Source of the DNA: Endozoicomonadaceae bacterium
GTDB lineage: Bacteria; Pseudomonadota; Gammaproteobacteria; Pseudomonadales; Endozoicomonadaceae
DNA: 5,343 bases
Direction of reading: 5' to 3'
Assembly (NCBI GenBank): GCA_015163815.1
Contig: JAAOIJ010000039.1
Location: 1 to 5,343, forward strand
The notes beneath the pieces are model-generated. The model saw only the letters and a list, made by a program, of their open reading frames with translations. It searched no databases and had not been told where the DNA came from. Positions 1 through 5,343 of the stretch are shown here, one piece after another. The position numbers and the translations under genes are program-made. Every line of letters begins with the position of its first letter. Within the stretch, counting starts at the first letter, position 1.

Positions 1-98
1 ATTTTAGAAGTATTTCAACTCGTTTTGATAAGCTAGCCAGGAATTTTAAAGCGATGATTTATATTGCGTGTGCTATTATTTGGGTGAATTCAGAATGA
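1..98 (+). CDS. IS5-type transposase, C-terminal end (cut by window start)
   Basis: This is the last 31 codons and the TGA stop (96-98) of a DDE transposase, read from base 3. The visible residues include FRSISTRFDKLARNF and end IACAIIWVNSE. In IS5-family transposases this segment follows the catalytic-Glu signature (RYLIEN...ARLKNFR) and closes the protein, so the active-site residues would lie before the window. No stop or frameshift is seen in the visible part, so this copy may be intact. A second, broken copy of the same segment lies at 3232-3342. There the same protein end can be read only after correcting a one-base deletion, which supports the assignment of both. The family is recognised from memory of IS5-group C-termini, and the exact IS name is not known. 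Confidence 0.8.
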   Translation, partial: FRSISTRFDKLARNFKAMIYIACAIIWVNSE

Positions 99-111
99 GG
101 ACACGCCCTAG
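1..111 (+). mobile_element. 3' end of an IS5-family insertion sequence
   Basis: The element holds the transposase end plus a short non-coding tip. The tip at 97-111 reads GAGGACACGCCCTAG, or CTAGGGCGTGTCCTC in reverse complement. This looks like the terminal inverted repeat of IS5-group elements that end at a CTAG target. The matching tip after the second transposase copy (3341-3355) agrees at 12 of 15 bases. The left end is outside the window, so the inverted repeat itself cannot be confirmed here. Confidence 0.65.
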
Positions 112-151
112 ACAAAAAAAGAGACGCACGCCCTAGACAAAAAAAGAGACG
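102..151 (+). repeat. Tandem 25-bp duplication covering the IS tip
   Basis: Two perfect, directly adjacent 25-bp units lie at 102-126 and 127-151. Each contains CACGCCCTAGAC followed by seven A and GAGACG. The unit includes the outermost bases of the IS end, so the putative terminal CCCTAG occurs twice. Replication slippage or an imprecise transposition event could produce this. Confidence 0.9.
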
Positions 152-163
152 AACTATTACTAA

Positions 164-616
164 ATGAAGACAATCAAAGTAGACATATTATTAGTGTTAA
201 CAGATGAATTAGTATTTGGTTTAAATAATTCATCAGATGATGGATATCCTAGCCAGTTTTCTGACTACATACAAAATTTTGTTGCGATAGCCCCTGATGC
301 TACATCGATCGCTGAAGAATATAAAATACCTGTTATTGGGTCTTATTTATTAGCGCCACAAGACAGATCAGGTGGCCGCATATTAAATGATGCTAACGTA
401 TTGAGTACTATGAAAATATTGATACATTTAGGTTTTAAAATGAACGAAGAATGTATGTTCCTTACACCAAGCAATATAGCTGAGATGATTGGCTTAGATC
501 TCAAAAAACTAGAGAAACTACCTCCTATCGAGATGATTATCCATATGAAAAAGGAAAATAAAATAACAAAGATAGAAGCAATCCGAATGACTAAGACTGC
601 TGCCCATCGGAAATGA
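164..616 (+). CDS. Hypothetical protein, 150 aa, possibly a truncated gene
   Basis: This ORF of 150 codons starts at ATG 164, directly after an in-frame TAA (161-163). No good Shine-Dalgarno sequence precedes it. The product looks like a soluble, mixed-charge protein with no signal peptide and no membrane segment. Visible stretches include IAPDATSIAEEYKIPVIGSY, SGGRILNDANVLSTMKILIH and a Lys-rich end (KKENKITKIEAIRMTKTAAHRK region). I do not recognise the family. The TGA at 614-616 may be a nonsense mutation, because the same frame runs on through 33 further Lys-rich codons to a TAA at 716-718 and another 20 codons to 779-781. The gene lies just behind an IS end and may also have lost its 5' part. 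It could be a real short gene or a decaying remnant. Confidence 0.5.
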   Translation: MKTIKVDILLVLTDELVFGLNNSSDDGYPSQFSDYIQNFVAIAPDATSIAEEYKIPVIGSYLLAPQDRSGGRILNDANVLSTMKILIHLGFKMNEECMFLTPSNIAEMIGLDLKKLEKLPPIEMIIHMKKENKITKIEAIRMTKTAAHRK

Positions 617-781
617 CAAAATAGTTTTACAGCATCTATTCAGCCTAAAAAAAGTAGACAAAAGGCAAAGCTAGAGCCACTAAAAACGCAAGAGACAATA
701 GACAAGTATGTCAGTTAAATTAATGAACGATTTCCTGAACAATCTAATTGTAAAAACCAATCATCATTTTCTGGAACGTAA
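617..781 (+). pseudogene. Possible in-frame continuation of the 164-616 gene after stop codons
   Basis: In the same frame as the 150-aa ORF, the sequence after its TGA reads QNSFTASIQPKKSRQKAKLE and continues to TAA 716-718. It then resumes as INERFPEQSNCKNQSSFSGT to TAA 779-781. The Lys/Gln-rich character matches the end of the preceding ORF. This suggests one longer reading frame broken by TGA (a former sense codon such as CGA or TGG) and TAA (perhaps a former CAA). Chance openness in AT-rich DNA is possible for stretches this short. Confidence 0.35.
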
Positions 782-1157
782 TAAAAAAATAAAATTCAAA
801 TCATGATTATTGTGCAAAAAACAATGAAATCAATCGTATTTCATTCTATCCTGGTAAAATTCCATCTAACTGTAGTATTTTAGAGGAAATTTTTCTGAAA
901 AATGTTACAACACAGAGGTATGGACAGACCCTATATCTTACGATTGCTTTTTACAGGCGAAAGCGAAGATGATAATAAACAACACAAAAGTATGGATGAT
1001 ATGCATTTACATTCCAGAAAAAATCTATCTACATTGTCAACTGACATTTTTTCAATACGATAGCTCTTCTTTTCAAGAAAGGCCATTCTAAATATTAAAA
1101 TATTCTATGAGACAAAATAATATCGAAGTGATACCAAAGTTCAAAAAAACGTGTACT
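782..1157 (+). other. Gene-poor stretch with short overlapping open frames
   Basis: No gene, RNA gene or repeat is recognised here. Two start-less open frames overlap: 793-972 (contains RISFYPGKIPSNCSILEEIF) and 876-1091 (contains EVWTDPISYDCFLQAKAK). A third frame holds a 53-codon ATG ORF at 902-1063 with no similarity I can name. Together the first two could be a protein-coding remnant broken by a frameshift near 876-930, but codon-level support is weak. The stretch has no counterpart upstream of the second paralog. Confidence 0.3.
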
Positions 1158-1276
1158 GATAAAAATATTGACTTGATGAATATTTTAGAGCATAGATTAA
1201 AATAGACAGAATCTATTTTAAAAAACATGTAAACATCATGCATCTTATGATACTCTAAGAACAATCAATATAATCC
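1158..1276 (+). promoter_or_regulatory. Conserved upstream block, copy 1 (putative promoter region of the first paralog)
   Basis: From GATAAAAATATTGACTTGAT at 1158 to the element at 1277, this DNA aligns by eye with 3540-3656 upstream of the second paralog. TTGACTTGATGAATA at 1168 is identical in both, and further matches include AAACATGTA and TTATGAT. The TTGACT (1168-1173) resembles a -35 box, but no well-spaced -10 box is convincing in both copies. Conservation may therefore reflect a recent duplication, a promoter, or both. The 139-bp insertion moves this block away from the gene: TTGACT is 273 bp before ATG 1441, against 121 bp in copy 2. Confidence 0.5.
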
Positions 1277-1420
1277 GAGACCTTTGCAATAAGCAAATAA
1301 ATGAGTATTTTTTGAGCTTTTTGATTAAAAAAACACATAAACGGCTTCATTTTTTACATTATTTTAATGAAACATATCATTTTATGCGCTTCTATTGTCT
1401 TATTGCAAAGGTCTCAATCC
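1272..1420. repeat. 5-bp target-site duplication AATCC flanking the 139-bp element
   Basis: AATCC at 1272-1276 and AATCC at 1416-1420 directly flank the inverted-repeat element. The equivalent place upstream of the second paralog has a single ATATAACCCAAATAATAACT run with no insert. If the element and one AATCC are removed, the two upstream regions line up. This is the pattern left by transposition. Confidence 0.85.
1277..1415. mobile_element. 139-bp MITE-like element with 17-bp perfect terminal inverted repeats
   Basis: The left end GAGACCTTTGCAATAAG (1277-1293) is the exact reverse complement of 1399-1415. The interior is AT-rich, is not an extended palindrome, and holds no transposase. 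Size, perfect ends and the 5-bp duplication fit a non-autonomous miniature element moved in trans. From memory, GAGACCTTTGCA-type ends occur in some IS5-family elements, but the mobilising transposase is not in this window. The right end lies 25 bp before ATG 1441, so the element now supplies most of the immediate upstream DNA of the first paralog and could alter its transcription. A 64-codon frame starting inside it (1367) overlaps the paralog and is not considered a gene. Confidence 0.85.
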
Positions 1421-1440
1421 AATAAAAACTTAATATGCAT

Positions 1441-2892
1441 ATGTCTCGTTTATATTTTAGATTTTATTTTTTACTCTTATCCTGTACGTTTGTGTTTCAT
1501 AGCATTGACATGCGATCTGCTGGAGGAAAAAAAGCAGCAATATCTAAAAGGCAGATTATAGAGCCTGCTGGTTTTGACCTCAGAGAAAAAAATCAATTAG
1601 CGTCACAAATTAAAACATGCACTACTATTCAGCAAATAAATGGTTTTTTAATAAAAAATCCAAATTTTATTGCTGATTTTATACTCAATTGGGATGAAGG
1701 TTATCTACTGCCTAGCTCTGATTTAACGATAAAAATAGATTCTATTATTGATGATAATCATATTATTTTATTGTTTTTGTCTACATTAGATAAATATCTT
1801 ATTCATGTGCCTCCTTTTTTAAAAAAAGAAAATGCAAAGGAAATGAATCAATGGAGCCTGTTTTTGGAAAAATACCCTTACATATTAAATGCTATGATAT
1901 GGATCATTAATAATCTTGATTTCCTGTCTATTCCAAGTCCGTATTTGAGTCGTATTATGTACTTATGCTGTATCAATAATCATGTGGAGTATCTGTATTT
2001 TATCAAGAAAAACACAAAGAATAGAAACCCATTACAACCAGTTACTGTTTCTAAAAGTTTTGAATATATCATCAATAAGCTTATCACTTTATTGCATAAT
2101 GAACGCAAAGATCAGAAAGTACCGGAATGCTGGGGGGTTAACTTGTATAACCAATGCAATAAAATAATGCTTTGTTATAAAATAATCGATATTTTATCAC
2201 GTAATAGCTTTTTTAACACAGAAAATAATGATTTAGTAAAAGCCGAGTATGATCTATGTATGCGCACATTGGCGATTTTAAGCAGCATGTTGGCAGGAAA
2301 TATTGGAGAATCAGGTCAGATCATAAACTATTCACAAAGCGTTTTTATAGTGTCTCTCCAATTAAAAACTATTTTAATAAAAATGGATGAGATTGAAGAA
2401 TATTCAGGTTGTAGCATGATAAAAATATACTACATGAACTTCTTGCTTCTTTATTCAGAAATAGCCTTGTTAGCTTTAAAAAGAAAACAACAAGATATTA
2501 TCAAAAAAATACATGCCAGTTTTTGGGCTTATAAGAATCAGATCGAGTGTGCGAAAATAAGCGGTCTTTTTGATGAAAAATATTTCACTTGCTTAAAACA
2601 AACCATAAGAACAATATCTCAGCATCCAGATAAAAACCTTCTTGCTTCTGTAATGCTATATCGTCTTATATTTAGAATATTTAAACCAACAGGGGATAGC
2701 CTTGCAACAAAACAAGTATTCCAAAAATCAGAAATAAATCCTATACTGGTTGTTTCACAGCCTATGGATCAGCAAGCTCTAGCTCAGAATCCAATTCCAC
2801 ATCCCTCACTAGTTCCTCCGAATCCCTCACTAGATTCGCATTACTTACTAGCTTCACCTCCTTCACTAATTCCTCTGCCTTCTCAAATGTGA
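1441..2892 (+). CDS. Putative exported protein of unknown function, first paralog, 483 aa
   Basis: The family is not recognised. The N-terminus (MSRLYFRFYFLLLSCTFVFH) has a short basic start and a hydrophobic core, as in a signal peptide. LLSC with Cys15 resembles a lipoprotein box, though the hydrophobic residues after it are atypical, so lipidation is uncertain. The body is probably mostly helical. Motifs shared with the second paralog include WDEGYLL (about 84), DSIIDDNH (100), EKYPYILNA (143), LCC (Cys176-177), ECWGV (Cys230), QCNK (Cys239), CYK (Cys245), KAEYDLC (Cys273), MNFLL-YSEIALLALK (332) and SQPM-QQALA near 440. After this the chain ends in a Pro/Ser/Leu-rich tail. ATG 1441 is preferred because it matches the paralog start; ATG 1435 would add only Met-His. 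No Shine-Dalgarno is evident. A MITE-like element lies just upstream, and a transposase remnant begins at the stop. Export to the envelope or a host cell is a hypothesis. Confidence 0.85.
   Translation: MSRLYFRFYFLLLSCTFVFHSIDMRSAGGKKAAISKRQIIEPAGFDLREKNQLASQIKTCTTIQQINGFLIKNPNFIADFILNWDEGYLLPSSDLTIKIDSIIDDNHIILLFLSTLDKYLIHVPPFLKKENAKEMNQWSLFLEKYPYILNAMIWIINNLDFLSIPSPYLSRIMYLCCINNHVEYLYFIKKNTKNRNPLQPVTVSKSFEYIINKLITLLHNERKDQKVPECWGVNLYNQCNKIMLCYKIIDILSRNSFFNTENNDLVKAEYDLCMRTLAILSSMLAGNIGESGQIINYSQSVFIVSLQLKTILIKMDEIEEYSGCSMIKIYYMNFLLLYSEIALLALKRKQQDIIKKIHASFWAYKNQIECAKISGLFDEKYFTCLKQTIRTISQHPDKNLLASVMLYRLIFRIFKPTGDSLATKQVFQKSEINPILVVSQPMDQQALAQNPIPHPSLVPPNPSLDSHYLLASPPSLIPLPSQM
2801..2874 (+). 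repeat. Degenerate 21-bp repeat coding the Pro/Ser/Leu tail
   Basis: ATCCCTCACTAG occurs at 2801-2812 and again 21 bp later at 2822-2833. A diverged third copy (TCCTTCACTAATTCCT) is at 2859-2874. The period is seven codons and yields HPSLVPP, NPSLDSH and, less exactly, PPSLIPL. This low-complexity tail has no match in the second paralog and may be a small expansion of its own. Confidence 0.65.
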
Positions 2893-3342
2893 AGTGCAAC
2901 AGTAAGGCATTGTCTATAGCCAAAAAAAGCAGTCAAATGCTAATAATTCGTGTAACTTCTTTTTATCAACAAAAGACGCTCTTTTTTAAAAAAAGTAATG
3001 ATTTCACTGGGGGTAAAATTCATGATTCAAAAATAACCTATAGCCTGATGCTAAAAATAAAAGACGCTGGATATTTTATAGCAGATAAAGGATATGATTC
3101 TGCATGAGTTCGAAAAAAAGCAAAAAAATTAGGAATGGAAGCTATAACCTCAAAACGTTCTAACACTAAAAGATCAGCTATTCATTTTAAAAAAATATTT
3201 ATAAATCAAGGTATCTTATTGAAAATTTATTGGCTAGATTAAAAAATTTTAGAAATATTTGGCTTGTTGTGACAAGCTAGCTAGGCATTTTAAATCGATG
3301 ATGTATATTGCATGTGCTATTATTTGGGTGAACTCAAAATGA
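2889..3342 (+). pseudogene. Broken IS5-type transposase, second copy
   Basis: The recognisable part starts near 3006 with TGGKIHDSKITYSLM and IADKGYDSA, the conserved region of IS5-family DDE transposases that carries an active-site Asp. A TGA at 3105-3107 stands where relatives have Trp (DSA-W-VRKKAK). The frame then continues as VRKKAKKLGMEAITSKRSNT. At a seven-A run (3189-3195) the reading moves to another frame, giving KSRYLIENLLARLKNFRNI, which holds the catalytic Glu signature. A one-base deletion near 3253-3273, relative to the copy at 1-98, shifts it again to DKLARHFKSMMYIACAIIWV and the stop 3340-3342. A GTG-started reading from 2889 overlaps the stop of the preceding gene, but its first 39 residues do not look like transposase. 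The N-terminal catalytic half and the left IS end are missing, so it cannot work. Confidence 0.85.
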
Positions 3343-3355
3343 GGACAAGTTCTAG
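3341..3355 (+). mobile_element. Right tip of the broken IS copy
   Basis: GAGGACAAGTTCTAG follows the transposase stop just as GAGGACACGCCCTAG does at 97-111, with 12 of 15 bases identical. It is the degraded end of the second IS copy. No matching left end was found before 2889, so the element is 5'-truncated. Confidence 0.6.
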
Positions 3356-3558
3356 TAAAATTTAGAAAAAAACAAGTCTGCATAAACCAAGGAAAAGCGA
3401 ATAAAAAGTATGATTATGGGAGTAAGGTGTTTATCGCTATCACGCACAAAAAAGGCTTTGTTTTAAGTGAAAAATCTCATGCAGGCTATCCATATGATGG
3501 TCATACTTTAAATGAAGTTGTGTGCGATATAAATGAAAAGATAAAGATATTGACTTGA
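3343..3558 (+). pseudogene. Internal fragment of a different IS5-superfamily transposase
   Basis: This start-less frame reads VCINQGKANKKYDYGSKVF, then AITHKKGFV and AGYPYDGHTLNEV, ending at TGA 3556-3558. The pattern ECI-KGKA-K-YEFG-KV followed by G-PYDGHTL is typical of a central part of IS5-superfamily transposases that differ from the element at 1-98 and 2889-3342. Clear similarity spans about 3376-3515. Both ends of the protein and the catalytic residues outside this segment are absent. The left side abuts the tip of the other IS. The right side runs directly into the upstream block of the second paralog (from about 3540), so its last codons are not transposase. It is a dead remnant at a rearrangement junction. 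Confidence 0.75.
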
Positions 3559-3670
3559 TGAATAGTTATACGGAATACGGAATTCATTTTATAAAACATG
3601 TACAAATCATATATTTTATGATAATCTACAATCATTAAATCAATGAATATAACCCAAATAATAACTTAAT
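3540..3670 (+). promoter_or_regulatory. Conserved upstream block, copy 2 (putative promoter region of the second paralog)
   Basis: The block begins GATAAAGATATTGACTTGAT and aligns with 1158-1276 plus 1421-1440. It lacks the 139-bp element, so it represents the uninterrupted arrangement. TTGACT (3550-3555) lies 121 bp before ATG 3671 and is identical to copy 1, including the following TGATGAATA. A convincing -10 box at 16-18 bp is not visible. No Shine-Dalgarno precedes the start; AATAACTTAAT directly before the ATG closely matches AAAAACTTAAT before the first paralog. Confidence 0.5.
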
Positions 3671-5343
3671 ATGTCTCGCTTATATTTTATATTTTATATT
3701 TTACTCTTATCCTGTACATTTGTTTTTCATAGTATTGAAATGCGATCTGCCGGAGGAAAAAAAACAGAAACTTCTAAAATTCAGATTAGAGAGTCTGCTG
3801 TTCTTAACTTGATAGACAAAACTCAGTTATCATTACATATTAAAGGCTTGACTACTCTTGAGGAAATAAGTGGTTTTTTAAAAGAAAAACCAAGTTTTAT
3901 TGCTAATTTTATACTCAAGTGGGATGAAGGTTATCTGCTATCAAGCTCTGATTTAACGATAAAAAAAGATTCTATTATTGATGATAATCATGTTATTTTA
4001 GTGTTTTTATCTGCATTACAAGCATGTTTTCTATCCCTGTGTCATTTTGCAATAACCTGCACTGCAGATGAAAGGCAGGAACAGCGCATGTATTTGGAAA
4101 AATACCCTTATATACTAAATGCTATAAAGTTTATCATTAATAATGTTGATTGCTTGTCTATTCCAAACCCATATTTGAGTCGTATTCTGTACTTATGCTG
4201 TATGAATAATCATGTGGACTATCTATATTTTACAAAGCAAGATACAAAGACTAGCAGTCCATTACAACAAACTAATGTTTCTAAAAGTTTTGAAGATCTC
4301 ATAAAGAAGCTAATCACTGTGTTAGAAAATGAACGCAAAGATCAAAATATATCGGAATGCTGGGGAGTTGCCTCTCATTCACAATGCAATAAAATACTGT
4401 TTTGTTATAAAATACTCGATATATTATCGCATCATAGCTTTTGTAACCTAGAAAGCAATGATTTAGTAAAAGCCGAGTATGATCTGTGCATACTCACATT
4501 AGAACTTTTAACAAGAATGGTAGACAATATTAGAGAATCAGATCAATTCATAAACTATGCAAAAGGGTTTTTTATGGTTGATAATCACTTAAAAAAGATT
4601 TTAATAAAAATGAATAGCATTGAACAATGTTTAGATTTTAGCATCATAAAAAGAGACTATATGAACTTCTTGCTTATTTATTCAGAAATAGCCCTGTTAG
4701 CTTTAAAAAGCAAACAAGCAGACATTATAAAAATCATACGTAAAAGATTTAAGAATTATAGGTATCAGATTAACTATATTCTAAATAGCGGTCTTTTTAA
4801 TGAAATAAATATTACTAAATTAGAAGAATCGATGAAAAAAATATATTACCATCCTGATCACAATTTTTTTGCTGATGAAAACGTATATTCTAATATATTT
4901 GAAATATTCAAAAAAATAAAGGCAACACAAGTATGTCAACAATCAGAAATGAATCCTATATGTGTTGCTTCACAGCCTATGAGTCAACAAGCTCTAGCGA
5001 AGAATTCAGAAGCTGTTCTACAAGCTTGTAAGCTAGTATTAGATCAGAATTCACAAACTCAAGCATCAGAAGTTCAAGCATCAGCTCAGAATTTAGATTT
5101 TAACGATATAAAAGTTCAGAATCCACAAGCCCAGCAGTCACAAGCTCAGTACCAACAACAAGCTCAGTACCAACAACAAGCTCAGTACCAACAACAAGCT
5201 CAGTACCCGCAAGCTCAGTACCCACAAGCTCAGTACCCACAAGCTCAGTACCCACAAGCTCAGTACCCACAAGCTCAGCACCCACAAGTGTGGTATCTAC
5301 AGTACCCACAAGCTCAGTACCCACAAGCTCAGTACCCACAAGC
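3671..5343 (+). CDS. Putative exported protein, second paralog with Gln-rich repeat tail, 3' end beyond window
   Basis: The frame is open for 557 complete codons from ATG 3671 to the last base, with no stop. The product is collinear with the 483-aa protein at 1441-2892. It has the same hydrophobic start (MSRLYFIFYILLLSCTFVFH) with Cys15 in LLSC, then MRSAGGKK, WDEGYLL, DSIIDDNH, EKYPYILNA, LCC-NNHV, ECWGV, QCNKI, CYKI, KAEYDLC, MNFLL-YSEIALLALK and SQPMSQQALA. The segment between DDNH and EKYPYILNA is much more diverged. After about residue 440 the sequence becomes Gln/Ala/Ser-rich, and from 5144 it is a run of AQYQQQ and AQYPQ repeats, likely disordered. The start is supported by the paralog and by matching upstream DNA. 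The family is not recognised, so function and destination are unknown; the signal and tail suggest an exported surface or effector-like protein. Confidence 0.85.
   Translation, partial: MSRLYFIFYILLLSCTFVFHSIEMRSAGGKKTETSKIQIRESAVLNLIDKTQLSLHIKGLTTLEEISGFLKEKPSFIANFILKWDEGYLLSSSDLTIKKDSIIDDNHVILVFLSALQACFLSLCHFAITCTADERQEQRMYLEKYPYILNAIKFIINNVDCLSIPNPYLSRILYLCCMNNHVDYLYFTKQDTKTSSPLQQTNVSKSFEDLIKKLITVLENERKDQNISECWGVASHSQCNKILFCYKILDILSHHSFCNLESNDLVKAEYDLCILTLELLTRMVDNIRESDQFINYAKGFFMVDNHLKKILIKMNSIEQCLDFSIIKRDYMNFLLIYSEIALLALKSKQADIIKIIRKRFKNYRYQINYILNSGLFNEINITKLEESMKKIYYHPDHNFFADENVYSNIFEIFKKIKATQVCQQSEMNPICVASQPMSQQALAKNSEAVLQACKLVLDQNSQTQASEVQASAQNLDFNDIKVQNPQAQQSQAQYQQQAQYQQQAQYQQQAQYPQAQYPQAQYPQAQYPQAQYPQAQHPQVWYLQYPQAQYPQAQYPQ
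5144..5341 (+). repeat. In-frame tandem repeats coding AQYQQQ and AQYPQ
   Basis: Three 18-bp units (5144-5197, AQYQQQ) are followed by five 15-bp units (5198-5272, AQYPQ) and one AQHPQ variant (5273-5287). Next comes an irregular 24-bp stretch (5288-5311, VWYLQYPQ) and two more AQYPQ units (5312-5341). The array runs off the window. All units are whole codons, so copy-number change keeps the frame. The near-identical DNA suggests recent expansion. Confidence 0.95.

Noticed and set aside
1367..1561. 64-codon + strand ORF beginning inside the inverted-repeat element
   Set aside because: It straddles the element end and overlaps the first paralog in another frame. The paralog frame is conserved in the second copy and this one is not.
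1982..2167. 61-codon + strand ORF
   Set aside because: It lies wholly inside the first paralog in another frame and is a shadow.
2975..2996. CTTTTTTAAAAAAAG as a terminator after the first paralog
   Set aside because: It is a pure A/T palindrome with no GC stem or loop, so it is not a credible intrinsic terminator.
2699..3005. Long Ser/Thr-rich open frame overlapping the first paralog tail and running into the transposase remnant
   Set aside because: It is out of frame with the conserved paralog. Its openness is explained by the low-complexity repeat in the tail, and its first part does not look like transposase.
5100..5339. Minus-strand ORF of 79 codons with VGTEL repeats
   Set aside because: It is the antisense image of the Gln-rich repeat array. 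The + frame continues from a conserved paralogous body with a matching start, so the + strand is the coding one.
1..5343. CRISPR array, tRNA or rRNA genes
   Set aside because: No regularly spaced repeats with unique spacers, no tRNA cloverleaf and no rRNA signature were seen. The only arrays are coding or tandem without spacers.

Overview
The window is AT-rich bacterial DNA full of mobile-element debris. All recognisable genes are on the + strand. It carries the remains of at least two kinds of IS5-superfamily insertion sequence, a short non-autonomous inverted-repeat element, and two related genes of unknown function whose predicted products begin with a hydrophobic secretion signal. Low GC, decaying transposases, weak or absent Shine-Dalgarno sequences and secreted proteins with low-complexity tails suggest a host-associated, probably intracellular bacterium. 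Amoeba or arthropod symbionts of the Bacteroidota (Amoebophilus/Cardinium type) or of the Rickettsiales/Holosporales would fit. The sequence alone does not decide between them, and the assignment is inference.

Layout. Positions 1-111 are the 3' end of an IS5-type element: the last 31 codons of its transposase plus a terminal sequence, which lies in a tandem 25-bp duplication (102-151). A 150-codon ORF of unknown function follows (164-616). Its frame continues past two stops to 781, so it may be the front of a decayed longer gene. Positions 782-1157 hold only short overlapping open frames. At 1158-1276 begins a block that recurs upstream of the second paralog. A 139-bp inverted-repeat element (1277-1415) with a perfect 5-bp target duplication sits between this block and the first paralog (1441-2892, 483 aa). 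Right behind that gene is a broken IS5-type transposase of the same kind as the one at position 1 (2889-3342). Next comes a fragment of a different IS5-superfamily transposase (3343-3558), then the second copy of the upstream block (3540-3670), then the second paralog (3671 to beyond the window end).

The two paralogs are collinear and clearly related over about 430 residues, by eye more than half identical. They share the N-terminal signal and a set of cysteines. Their C-terminal tails are unrelated: a short Pro/Ser/Leu-rich tail in the first, and a long Gln-rich tail with AQYQQQ and AQYPQ repeats in the second. The second gene is open to the last base, so its end is not seen. Because the region upstream of the second gene lacks the 139-bp element, it acts as a natural empty site and confirms the insertion upstream of the first gene. 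The simplest history is a gene-plus-promoter duplication in an IS-rich region, followed by tail divergence and IS decay. The function of the pair is unknown; export to the envelope or the host is a hypothesis.
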